Positions 1-5,200 of a DNA stretch of 5,200 nt are shown piece after piece. Every line of letters starts with the position of its first letter. Position 1 is the stretch's first letter. Source of the stretch: an uncultured Treponema sp. (GTDB taxonomy: Bacteria > Spirochaetota > Spirochaetia > Treponematales > Treponemataceae); the NCBI GenBank assembly GCA_937915735.1, contig CALGGS010000131.1:1-5200 (forward strand), given 5' to 3'. A program made the position numbers and the translations under genes. The notes under the pieces were generated by a model. It did not search any database. It saw nothing but the letters and a program-made list of their open reading frames with translations, and had not been told where the DNA came from.

Positions 1-590
1 AATGAGTGGGAGTCTATCAAATCTTTGATTTTTTCCACCTTTTTCCCGGTCTGAGAGGAAAGCCATTCCGCAGTATTTTTTTCACGGATGTTTTTTCCGT
101 ATTCATCACATATTTTTGCTAAATCGGCAAAAGCCTTGTCATGGGAGTCATCATTTTTATTGTCAGTGAGTCTTATTCCCTGCCGCCTGTCCTCATTCGC
201 CTTTCTTATCCCCGCTTCACAGATTTTCTGACGGAGAACTTTTGTAATATAGTGAAGGACATATTCTTCATTTCTTGAAGTGTCCGGCTCAAATGTTTCT
301 ACGAAATTTCTCAAAAATTCGTTGATTTCCTCACCGCTGTCACAAAGACGGCATATAATTCCTTTACTTCCTTTTTGTGCCACACGAATTCCATGGGGAA
401 ACAAAATTTCAGCATACTTCCAAATCAAGTGGGGAATTCGCATCTGGAGTCTCTGATATTCCGCAAGATTTTTATAATCCGCTTTTTTTCGCACAGAGAC
501 AAGACCGTTTTTCTGACGATTTCCGCTATCATCTTTCTTTCCGAAAATAAGGGCCAGAATTTTCTCTTCGATTTTATTTCTGTCTTCCAT
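1..590 (-). CDS. Putative sigma-70-like protein, 3' end outside window
   Basis: An open frame starts at ATG 590 and runs without a stop to the left edge, giving 196 visible codons (MEDRNKIEEKILALIFGKK...). AAGGGG sits just upstream and overlaps the stop codon of the CARF-like gene, with only 9 bases between the genes, so translation is probably coupled. Residues 87-123 (EEINEFLRNFVETFEPDTS, then EYVLHYITKVLRQKI) read like the helical core of a sigma-70 family region 2: a Phe-rich helix, a 'F-x-P-D' turn, then a YI..LR helix. Residues 173-192 contain a helix-turn-helix-like stretch, TAEWLSSQTGKKVEKIKDLI, comparable to sigma region 3/4 or another small DNA-binding helix pair. If so, it would direct RNA polymerase to a special promoter set. 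The similarity is judged by eye and is weak. It could instead be another helical DNA-binding protein. The frame itself is well supported; the function is not. Confidence 0.75.
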   Translation of the reverse strand, partial: MEDRNKIEEKILALIFGKKDDSGNRQKNGLVSVRKKADYKNLAEYQRLQMRIPHLIWKYAEILFPHGIRVAQKGSKGIICRLCDSGEEINEFLRNFVETFEPDTSRNEEYVLHYITKVLRQKICEAGIRKANEDRRQGIRLTDNKNDDSHDKAFADLAKICDEYGKNIREKNTAEWLSSQTGKKVEKIKDLIDSHS

Positions 591-599
591 AAATGCCCC

Positions 600-1235
600 T
601 TATAATTTAAAGAAAGCGTCCAGAGCCTTGAGAGCCTCCTTTCCGTCACTGGCCTGCATGGTGTTCGTAAGGTTGTTCAGATAATAAAAAGGAGAGACAT
701 CAAAAAGCTCCTGACTGCCATCGATGGGCTTATTGTCCTTGTCAAAGAGAACTTTTGAGTTCAGAATCAGTTTTATGTCCGCGTCAAAAAATCGCTGGGC
801 AAAGTTGAGCACATTCATGATTATCATCAGGTTCAGCCGCGGGCCAAAAGTTGTGTCGGCGTAAATCTCGGCCTCTTCCTCAAGTTCTCCCAAAAGAGCG
901 CGGTAGACTTTTTCCATATCGGCCTTTGTCTCCGAAAATTCCCCTTCGATTACCACAGGCTCGATTTTTTTTCCAAGCAAAGACGAGAGTTCCGCCTTAA
1001 AAAGCTCAATATTTTCAAGCGAATTGGCGTTAAGCTCGTCTTTTTTGGTCATAGTTCGCACAAGAACGAGTTTTACGTCATCATCAGCCTTGATTTCACC
1101 GGCAAGGGCTGCGTTCAGACCGAATCTTACTTTTTGGTGGCAGGCTGATTTGACATTTCCCGTCTCCCCGTAATCAAGAAGATTCTCATCTCCCATTTTT
1201 TTCATCGGAACAAAAAAATACACAATCTTTTTCAT
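600..1235 (-). CDS. Stand-alone CARF-like protein (TM1812/Csx style)
   Basis: This is a 211-residue protein starting MKKIVYFFVP. The N-terminal strand (residues 3-9) followed by polar loops, a second strand (KLVLVRT, 55-61) and a third (EPVVIEG, 92-98) suggest a Rossmann-like alternating fold. Residues 127-133, DTTFGPR, match the D-x-T-x-G-x-K/R ligand-loop motif of CARF proteins from type III CRISPR systems. It is followed by a long helix (NLMIIMNVLNFAQRFF, 135-150), a strand (DIKLILNS) and a 'LFDVSPFYYLNNL' segment that resembles the 'LDLSP..L..W' stretch of TM1812-family proteins. CARF domains bind cyclic oligoadenylates or related nucleotides. No HEPN, nuclease or HTH domain follows, so the protein could be a pure sensor, a ring nuclease, or a regulator of its neighbours. 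The gene is followed 9 bases later by the sigma-like gene. Start 1235 is chosen over the in-frame GTG at 1244 because that GTG lies inside the ribosome binding site. Confidence 0.8.
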   Translation of the reverse strand: MKKIVYFFVPMKKMGDENLLDYGETGNVKSACHQKVRFGLNAALAGEIKADDDVKLVLVRTMTKKDELNANSLENIELFKAELSSLLGKKIEPVVIEGEFSETKADMEKVYRALLGELEEEAEIYADTTFGPRLNLMIIMNVLNFAQRFFDADIKLILNSKVLFDKDNKPIDGSQELFDVSPFYYLNNLTNTMQASDGKEALKALDAFFKL

Positions 1236-1240
1236 AAAAT

Positions 1241-1247
1241 TCACCTC
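1241..1247 (-). promoter_or_regulatory. Ribosome binding site that sets the CARF-like start
   Basis: Read on the minus strand, GAGGTGA lies upstream of ATG 1235, with 6 bases between AGGTG and the start. The upstream in-frame GTG at 1244 is part of this site and therefore cannot be the start. Confidence 0.7.
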
Positions 1248-1275
1248 GAATATGATTTTCTATTATAAAGTTTAC

Positions 1276-2034
1276 TTACTTTGCGATTTTTACACTACGA
1301 TTGCCGCTCACCAGGAAGCATCTTTTTCGGATTTCCCTAAGCTGCTGCTTTGAGGCGTTTCCGTCGTGGGGAGTGAGGGAAAATGTGAACTGATAACGCT
1401 CCCTGAAAAAGAAGTATTTGGGGTAGTTCTTGCATTTTTCCCGCCTGGTGAAGCCACAGCCTTTGAGCTTTTCAAGATTTTTGTCCTCCAGGACTTCGTG
1501 AATTTCATGGAGGCGGCGGAATGTTTCGGATTTTTCCCAGTTGAAAGTGCGTTTTTCAAGTAATTCTTCTGTTATATCCTGCTTCCTGAAATGCTCGTCA
1601 CGCTTGTTGGCAGGAAAATTAAATTTTTCATTTTCCAAAGAAGAATACAAAATGTCGTAAAGGTAATCCTCGATTTCGTTTTCAAAGAGATTTTTCTCAC
1701 CGCAGGGAATTTTGAGCAGAAGCAAGCCCTTTGAAGCGGTATTGTTCCCTTCAGAATCAGCAAGTGCCGCATTTTCATTTTTCAGTTCTTCGATTTCCGA
1801 AAGGAGTTTCTCATTTTCCGCCCTGAGTTCCGTGATTTTCCTGCAATTTTCTTCGTCGCAGTCAAACGGCCTTTCATCAGACTCAGATTTTTTTATTCCC
1901 CAGGAAATTTGCCGCCTGAATTCAGCGTTTTCTTTCCTGAGTTTCAGGACTTCCTTTTCAGACCTTTCGAGTTTTTCTTTAAGACTCTCAATCTGCCTTT
2001 CCTTAACCCGCAAAATGTCATAACTAAGTGCCAT
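1276..2034 (-). CDS. Coiled-coil protein with HicA-like C-terminal region
   Basis: This is a 252-residue protein starting MALSYDILRVKERQ. Residues 10-43 and 62-92 are strongly charged heptad-like helices rich in Glu, Lys and Leu, so dimerisation through a coiled coil is likely. The two are split by a short Cys-containing loop (58-64, DCDEENC). A hydrophobic strand (GLLLLKI, 103-109) and a helix (ENEIEDYLYDILYSSLE) follow. Residues 186-240 resemble the HicA/YcfA double-stranded-RNA-binding-like fold: an amphipathic helix, then LKGCGF, a basic turn, a KYFFF strand, a YQFTFSL strand, and a closing helix (LREIRKRCF). HicA toxins use a His in a G-S-H turn; here the equivalent position reads K-N-Y-P, so an RNase activity of that type looks unlikely. 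It sits between the 496-residue orphan and the CARF-like gene, 31 bases before the latter's start-site region. Start 2034 is preferred because GGAGG precedes it; the in-frame ATG at 2061 has no ribosome binding site. The HicA resemblance is visual only. Confidence 0.8.
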   Translation of the reverse strand: MALSYDILRVKERQIESLKEKLERSEKEVLKLRKENAEFRRQISWGIKKSESDERPFDCDEENCRKITELRAENEKLLSEIEELKNENAALADSEGNNTASKGLLLLKIPCGEKNLFENEIEDYLYDILYSSLENEKFNFPANKRDEHFRKQDITEELLEKRTFNWEKSETFRRLHEIHEVLEDKNLEKLKGCGFTRREKCKNYPKYFFFRERYQFTFSLTPHDGNASKQQLREIRKRCFLVSGNRSVKIAK

Positions 2035-2038
2035 ATTT

Positions 2039-2043
2039 CCTCC
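2039..2043 (-). promoter_or_regulatory. Ribosome binding site favouring start 2034
   Basis: GGAGG on the minus strand lies 4 bases before ATG 2034. The spacing is somewhat short, but this is the only strong site in the region. The two further upstream in-frame ATG codons (2049 and 2061) have poor or no sites. Confidence 0.55.
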
Positions 2044-2061
2044 ATTCATACTTCTTGCCAT

Positions 2062-2094
2062 TTACTATGGAAAATCATTTCAGAAAATTGACAC
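2062..2094 (-). promoter_or_regulatory. Bipartite promoter-like element before the coiled-coil gene
   Basis: On the minus strand GTGTCAA (2094-2088) is followed after 20 bases by TAGTAA (2067-2062), in the gap between the orphan gene and the coiled-coil gene. The same two parts with 19-base spacing occur before the gene at 4564, and a variant occurs before the gene at 3609. The downstream half touches the ATG at 2061, which also argues for the later start at 2034. Whether it is a promoter or a protein-binding site cannot be told from one window. Confidence 0.3.
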
Positions 2095-2118
2095 TTTCCG
2101 CTTTTTTCTTGCGAATTT

Positions 2119-3609
2119 TTAAATTTTCTCCGTATTTTCGCCTTTATCCATCTTTGCGAATTCAAAAGTCAGGTAAATCAGGTAGATTTGAATGACCGTC
2201 TTGTTCTTCTCGAAAAAATCTTCTTTTTCGTTGCCTGTGCAATAAAGGAAGCTCAAAAATTTTCTCAAGTGGGTGATTTCATCATCATTCAGAAGAGCCT
2301 CGTTGTACAAATTCGTCTGGCCGAGCATTTTTGCGTTGATTTTAAAATCTCCGTTCTCATCAAAGACTGTGCTCCACAATGCATCGTCATCCTCACAAGA
2401 AAGTTCCAGTTTGGAGCAGATTTTTTTAAAATAATGATTGAGGATTCTAAGGAGTTTTTCACTATTCTCCTTTTTGCCTTCCTCTTTGCCAAGTTCTTTC
2501 AGATATTCACGGGCATCAAAAAGTGAAGACAAAACCAGACGCTCCCAATAGTGCATCTGAAAATCAAGATATTCCTTTCCGAAAAGATTGTAGACGGCGA
2601 AATTCTCACTGATATGGGTAATCATATTTCGCTCCGGGTACAAAAACTTAGTTCGAAGGGCGCTTTTATTGGTCGCTCGGTCAGATTTTCTTGCTATGAT
2701 TTTAAGCCCCTTCTGTCTGTAGCGGATCTGGGGCTTTTCATTCTTCCATTCCATCTCGGATTCCTGAAAAAATTTGCAGGTAATTTTACGGACAAAGGGA
2801 TTTTTCAGATTATCATCGCCGGCGAAGAAAAATTGGGTAAAATCCGGGACGATAAAACCGAAGTCCAGATTTTTAAGAGATTCAAGATTCTTTAATTTCT
2901 CAGCGATTTCCTTTTTTGCGCCTGATTCAGAATAATCGTTTTTCCGCGTGTTTGGGAAAATCTGAAGCAGGGATTTCTGCTGCTCGCGCACGAAATTCAC
3001 TTCGTTGATGATTTTTTCTTTGGAAAGGCCGCCAGTGCTATCCGGGGTAAAATTTGAAAAAAGGCGGAGAATGCTTTCGTTTGCCTCAAAGTGATTTCCC
3101 TCAAAGCTGGTGAAATCAAAAGTCGTGAAAGGCTGTTTTTTGCAAAAATCGAAACGCGTGGAAAAATCGTTCAGGATTTCGGCCTGTTTTTCTGCCTCAC
3201 ACCAGCTTCCGTCATTTAATGCCAGCTCGGTTTTTTCATCTGAGCCGAAAAGCTCCCGAATCAAAAAGAAGAAAAGAGCCTGCAATAATTCCATGTCTTT
3301 TTTAAAAAGCTCTGGATCCGATTTTCTCACGGTTTTCGGACGGAAAAGCGAGATGGAAGCGAAGGCACATTCCTCAATGTTTCGTGCTGAAATAATCTCG
3401 CTGGTAGCGTCATAAATGCTTTGCTCAACGACGGCCCGCGGAGCCGGAAAAATCTCTTTTAATTCAAAAAGAGAAAGTCCCTTTAATGAGCGGTAAAATG
3501 CTTCGACCTGCCCCGCATTTTCTCTGAAATTTTCGCGAAGACTTTCTTTTTCCGCAATGACTTTTGAAATAAAATCTTCCCGCAACATTTGCGACATCTG
3601 ACTGTCCAT
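2119..3609 (-). CDS. Orphan 496-residue helical protein
   Basis: I do not recognise the family. The protein starts MDSQMSQMLREDF at ATG 3609, with AGGAG 6 bases upstream, so the start is well supported. It has no signal peptide and no clear membrane span, so it is probably cytoplasmic. Predicted character is mostly helical: charged helices at about 8-50, a hydrophobic helix LLQALFFFLIRELFG (108-122), a strand-rich middle (about 249-285, with GFIVPDFTQFFFAGDD and PFVRKITCKFF), a basic stretch (298-323), and a helical C-terminal half including DFQMHYWERLVLSSLFDAREYL (349-370) and a closing hydrophobic helix (about 472-487). No nucleotide-binding loop, nuclease motif, zinc site or HTH stands out. 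It is the first gene of the four-gene group and is separated from the next by an 84-base gap. Low-similarity homologues of known families cannot be excluded by eye. Confidence 0.85.
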   Translation of the reverse strand: MDSQMSQMLREDFISKVIAEKESLRENFRENAGQVEAFYRSLKGLSLFELKEIFPAPRAVVEQSIYDATSEIISARNIEECAFASISLFRPKTVRKSDPELFKKDMELLQALFFFLIRELFGSDEKTELALNDGSWCEAEKQAEILNDFSTRFDFCKKQPFTTFDFTSFEGNHFEANESILRLFSNFTPDSTGGLSKEKIINEVNFVREQQKSLLQIFPNTRKNDYSESGAKKEIAEKLKNLESLKNLDFGFIVPDFTQFFFAGDDNLKNPFVRKITCKFFQESEMEWKNEKPQIRYRQKGLKIIARKSDRATNKSALRTKFLYPERNMITHISENFAVYNLFGKEYLDFQMHYWERLVLSSLFDAREYLKELGKEEGKKENSEKLLRILNHYFKKICSKLELSCEDDDALWSTVFDENGDFKINAKMLGQTNLYNEALLNDDEITHLRKFLSFLYCTGNEKEDFFEKNKTVIQIYLIYLTFEFAKMDKGENTEKI

Positions 3610-3641
3610 TTTCTTCTCCTGTAAAAAATACGCATCGTTTT

Positions 3642-3673
3642 TAATTAGCCTTCTACAAGAGAAGAATTGACGC
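3642..3673 (-). promoter_or_regulatory. Variant bipartite promoter-like element before the orphan gene
   Basis: On the minus strand GCGTCAA (3673-3667) is followed after 19 bases by TAATTA (3647-3642), leaving a leader of about 25-30 bases with AGGAG before ATG 3609. It resembles the elements before the genes at 2034 and 4564. It lies in the 78-base gap after the small membrane-protein gene, so the four-gene group may have its own promoter. No terminator hairpin is visible in that gap. Confidence 0.25.
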
Positions 3674-3687
3674 TTTTTTCAGGAAAT

Positions 3688-3978
3688 TCATTCGCTTTTT
3701 GAGGCTTCGTATGCTTTATCGGCGATTTTTTCGTATTTGTCCTTTGAAAGCAAGGATGCCCCAAGCAAAGCGGCCGCACCGAGAGCAACAGCACCGACGG
3801 CAACTTTTTCGCCAGTGGTAAGCCCAGTTTTTTCCTCCGATGAAGAGGCTGTCGAATTCAAAGGAGAGCCTGTCACTGCCTTGCAAGTTTCACTGGCGAT
3901 TTTCTCATATTTGTCGGCAGGAAAAAGGCAGAAGCTGGCCGTCGTAACGAGCAGAAGCACAGAAATCACTTTTTTCAT
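3688..3978 (-). CDS. Small exported protein with duplicated DKYEKIA motif
   Basis: This is a 96-residue protein. Residues 1-21 form a signal peptide (Lys-Lys, hydrophobic core, likely cleavage after FPA21). The mature part begins DKYEKIASETCKA (22-34) and nearly repeats this at 80-92 (DKYEKIADKAYEA). Between them lies a Ser/Thr-rich linker (36-57), then an Ala/Gly-rich hydrophobic segment (58-78) with G-x-x-x-x-G/A spacing that could span or associate with a membrane. The two copies therefore flank the hydrophobic segment. No known family is recognised. Holin-like or envelope-associated roles are possible but unsupported. AAGGGG overlapping the stop of the upstream gene lies 9 bases before ATG 3978, and the genes are 13 bases apart, so the two are co-transcribed and probably coupled. 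Confidence 0.75.
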   Translation of the reverse strand: MKKVISVLLLVTTASFCLFPADKYEKIASETCKAVTGSPLNSTASSSEEKTGLTTGEKVAVGAVALGAAALLGASLLSKDKYEKIADKAYEASKSE

Positions 3979-3991
3979 TTTTTGCTTCCCC

Positions 3992-4402
3992 TTAGTAATT
4001 CTCGCTGTACTGAGCCGAGCAAATCAGATTGTAGCCATAATCAAAGAAAAGCAGGCAGACATTATAATCCGTGCCTTTATCCGCGTCGATTTTTGAATCA
4101 AGTTCCTTGTAAACAGACTTGTGCTTTTTAAGGACGCTCTTTAGCGTAGCCTCGCTCTCCTGCTTCCCTGATTTGTACTGGGTGACGATGTAATGAGTGT
4201 TTCCGCTTTTATACAATGTAACAGTCCACTCATTATTGTCTTCCAGGACTTTGCCGGAATAGCGCATAACGGGAGCATAATCATAGTAATCTCTTTCTGA
4301 GCTGTTGTAATAATAGTAGGGGAAATCTTTGGTGGGATTCTGCGCCCACAAGGCAAAGACCAAAAATAAGGAAGCAAAGATAAGTGAAATTTTCTTTTTC
4401 AT
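3992..4402 (-). CDS. Small exported Tyr-rich protein
   Basis: This is a 136-residue protein starting MKKKISLIF. Residues 1-20 form a signal peptide with a likely cleavage at ALWA|QN; there is no lipobox Cys. The mature protein is rich in Tyr (a YYYY run at 29-32, then DYYDY at 38-42) and has alternating polar/hydrophobic strands, such as EWTVTLYKSG and HYIVTQYKSG, which suggests a small beta-rich periplasmic or surface domain. The two Cys (116 and 128) lie in adjacent C-terminal strands and could form a disulphide. The family is not recognised. Two consecutive ATG codons occur at 4405 and 4402; GGAG is 3 bases from the first and 6 from the second, so 4402 is preferred. It is the first gene of the minus-strand run and diverges from the FlhA-like gene. 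Confidence 0.8.
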   Translation of the reverse strand: MKKKISLIFASLFLVFALWAQNPTKDFPYYYYNSSERDYYDYAPVMRYSGKVLEDNNEWTVTLYKSGNTHYIVTQYKSGKQESEATLKSVLKKHKSVYKELDSKIDADKGTDYNVCLLFFDYGYNLICSAQYSENY

Positions 4403-4450
4403 CATAAACTCCGTGTTTTTGAATTTTGTTTGTAAATTTATTGTAACTCT

Positions 4451-4481
4451 ATTATTGAAAGAAAAAATACAAGTTCGTCAA
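4451..4481 (-). promoter_or_regulatory. Sigma-70-type promoter for the exported-protein pair
   Basis: On the minus strand TTGACG (4481-4476) and AATAAT (4456-4451) are separated by 19 bases. Each matches the housekeeping consensus at 5 of 6 positions, though the spacing is 1-2 bases long. It would start transcription about 40 bases before the gene at 4402. Confidence 0.4.
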
Positions 4482-4526
4482 GAGAGTAAAAGGCTTTTTT
4501 CAGAAATTTCTCCTTTCAAAATAAAA

Positions 4527-4558
4527 GTGTCAAGTTCTGCAAGTCTCTCTCCTAGTAA
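4527..4558 (+). promoter_or_regulatory. Bipartite promoter-like element before the FlhA-like gene
   Basis: GTGTCAA (4527-4533), 19 bases, then TAGTAA (4553-4558) end 5 bases before ATG 4564. It is closely like the element at 2062-2094 on the other strand. If it acts as a promoter, the transcript would begin at or near the start codon and be essentially leaderless. If it is an operator, a repressor bound here would cover the start. Confidence 0.3.
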
Positions 4559-4563
4559 GTGGT

Positions 4564-5103
4564 ATGAACACAGTAACATCAATTTTTATCTGGGTCGGAA
4601 TTGGTTTCTCAATCGGGCTGGGATTTTGCCTCGTCTTCTTTGTGGCAGCCCTCCTCGTAAAACTCTATGAAAAACTTTTTCCTAAAAAAAAGACTTCTCC
4701 AAAAGAGCTTGTGGAACAAGAGCTTTCACTTTCCGGCGAGAACAGCATTTTTCTTTCGCCGCATTTTCTTCCCCTCTTAACTCAGGACAGGCAAAGCAAA
4801 GCTGGCGAAAAGGGCTTTAAAGAGCAGATGCAGGATTTCCGCTCGGAGCTTTGGAAAAAAGACATCGTTCTTCCAGCTTTTCATATCGGTCAGCTTCCTC
4901 CGGGTTGTGATTTCAGTCTTTTTGTCAAAATCGAGGGCAAGGAAATTTTCAGGGGCAAAATCGACATGCTGAAAGGCGAAAAAGGCACGATTGAAAGCGT
5001 TCTCTCGCCAATCAAAAAGTATTTCCGAACGCTGGAAGCCACAAAAGAAATCCAAAGAATTGAAAATCAGGGGGAAAACGATGAATACAAGGGAAAGTTT
5101 TGA
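4564..5103 (+). CDS. Membrane-anchored FlhA/SctV soluble-domain-like protein
   Basis: This is a 179-residue protein. Residues 7-34 form one long hydrophobic segment followed by a basic stretch (KLFPKKK), so it is probably anchored in the inner membrane with the rest in the cytoplasm. Residues 62-133 resemble the first soluble subdomain of FlhA/SctV, the export-gate protein of flagella and type III secretion: a hydrophobic strand ending in a Leu-Pro-Leu-Leu turn (62-72), a helix with FKEQMQDFRSELW (85-97), the 'I-V-L-P-A-F-H-I' strand (101-108; FlhA has G-x-x-x-P-x-V-R-I), PPGCDFSLFVKIEGKEIFRG (112-131), matching FlhA's 'Y-x-I-x-I-K-G-x-x-V-A-x-G'. The usual eight-helix channel and the rest of the FlhA tail are missing (FlhA is near 700 residues). 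The Shine-Dalgarno is weak (AAGTGG, close to the ATG). The stop overlaps the next gene by 23 bases. The resemblance is my recognition from memory, not a database result. Confidence 0.8.
   Translation: MNTVTSIFIWVGIGFSIGLGFCLVFFVAALLVKLYEKLFPKKKTSPKELVEQELSLSGENSIFLSPHFLPLLTQDRQSKAGEKGFKEQMQDFRSELWKKDIVLPAFHIGQLPPGCDFSLFVKIEGKEIFRGKIDMLKGEKGTIESVLSPIKKYFRTLEATKEIQRIENQGENDEYKGKF
5069..5074 (+). promoter_or_regulatory. Ribosome binding site for the gene at 5081
   Basis: AGGGGG lies 6 bases before ATG 5081, inside the end of the FlhA-like gene. It supports the overlapping downstream frame as a real gene. Confidence 0.6.
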
Positions 5104-5200
5104 AGAAAAAGGCTTGTTCCTGACCGAGCCGCAGAAAGAAAACTCAGAAGTCTGGGGAATGTTCAGCGGCGAAGATTCCACACTTTTTAAGATGCTGCAA
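5081..5200 (+). CDS. Unidentified protein, 5' 40 codons only
   Basis: An open frame starts at ATG 5081 (MNTRESFEEKGLFL...) and stays open to the right edge, giving 40 residues. It overlaps the end of the FlhA-like gene by 23 bases in the +1 frame and has a strong ribosome binding site, so the two are probably translated together and function together. The visible part is polar, without a signal peptide or membrane segment, so the product is probably cytoplasmic. Too little is visible to name a family. Confidence 0.65.
   Translation, partial: MNTRESFEEKGLFLTEPQKENSEVWGMFSGEDSTLFKMLQ

Noticed and set aside
1236..1244. Start of the CARF-like protein at GTG 1244
   Set aside because: The GTG is inside the AGGTG ribosome binding site of ATG 1235.
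1262..1267. TATAAT on the minus strand between the coiled-coil and CARF-like genes
   Set aside because: No -35-like sequence lies 16-18 bases upstream, so a separate promoter is not supported; it may be chance in AT-rich sequence.
1712..2023. Open frame of 103 codons on the plus strand, Ser/Phe-rich
   Set aside because: It is antisense to the coiled-coil gene, and its Ser/Phe composition is what the complement of Glu/Lys codons gives; no ribosome binding site.
2035..2061. Start of the coiled-coil protein at ATG 2061
   Set aside because: No ribosome binding site precedes it, and it abuts the promoter-like TAGTAA; ATG 2034 has GGAGG.
3110..3415. Plus-strand frame of 101 codons
   Set aside because: Antisense shadow of the 496-residue orphan gene, without its own signals or plausible protein features.
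3646..3668. Short inverted repeat CTTCT-ACAAG-AGAAG between the 96-residue and 496-residue genes
   Set aside because: Only a 5-base-pair AT-rich stem, with no T-run directly after it on the minus strand; not a credible terminator.
4777..5181. Minus-strand frame of 134 codons
   Set aside because: Antisense to the FlhA-like gene and the gene at 5081, both supported by ribosome binding sites and protein features.
1..5200. CRISPR array, tRNA, rRNA, transposase or attachment sites
   Set aside because: No regularly spaced repeats, cloverleaf, rRNA-like stretch, transposase frame or terminal inverted repeats were seen.

Overview
The window looks like an accessory segment of an AT-leaning bacterial chromosome. 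Style (dense genes, Lys/Glu/Phe-rich hypothetical proteins, tight stop/Shine-Dalgarno overlaps) suggests a host-associated spirochaete such as Treponema. That assignment is an impression: the window has no rRNA, tRNA or housekeeping marker to confirm it.

Most of it, from about 4402 down to the left edge, is a minus-strand run of six genes. In reading order these are: a small exported Tyr-rich protein (4402-3992); a small protein with a signal peptide, a Gly/Ala-rich hydrophobic segment and a duplicated DKYEKIA motif (3978-3688); a 496-residue orphan (3609-2119); a coiled-coil protein whose C-terminus resembles a degenerate HicA-like fold (2034-1276); a stand-alone CARF-like protein of the TM1812/Csx style with a DTTFGPR motif (1235-600); and the first 196 codons of a protein with sigma-70-like features that runs off the left edge (590-1). 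The last four look like one functional unit. A ligand-sensing CARF-type protein translationally coupled to a putative sigma factor, behind two orphan proteins, would make a plausible signal-to-transcription circuit. That is inference, and no CRISPR array or cas gene is visible.

On the plus strand, diverging from the exported-protein gene, is a 179-residue membrane-anchored protein (4564-5103). Its soluble part resembles the first soluble subdomain of the FlhA/SctV export-gate protein but lacks the usual multi-helix membrane channel. It overlaps by 23 bases the start of another gene (5081 to the right edge), so a second operon begins here.

Three start regions (4564, 3609 and 2034) carry a similar bipartite element in the sense direction: GYGTCAA, 19-20 bases, then TAGTAA or TAATTA. 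This could be a shared promoter or operator linking the two gene groups. In several minus-strand genes the Shine-Dalgarno position decides the start codon.
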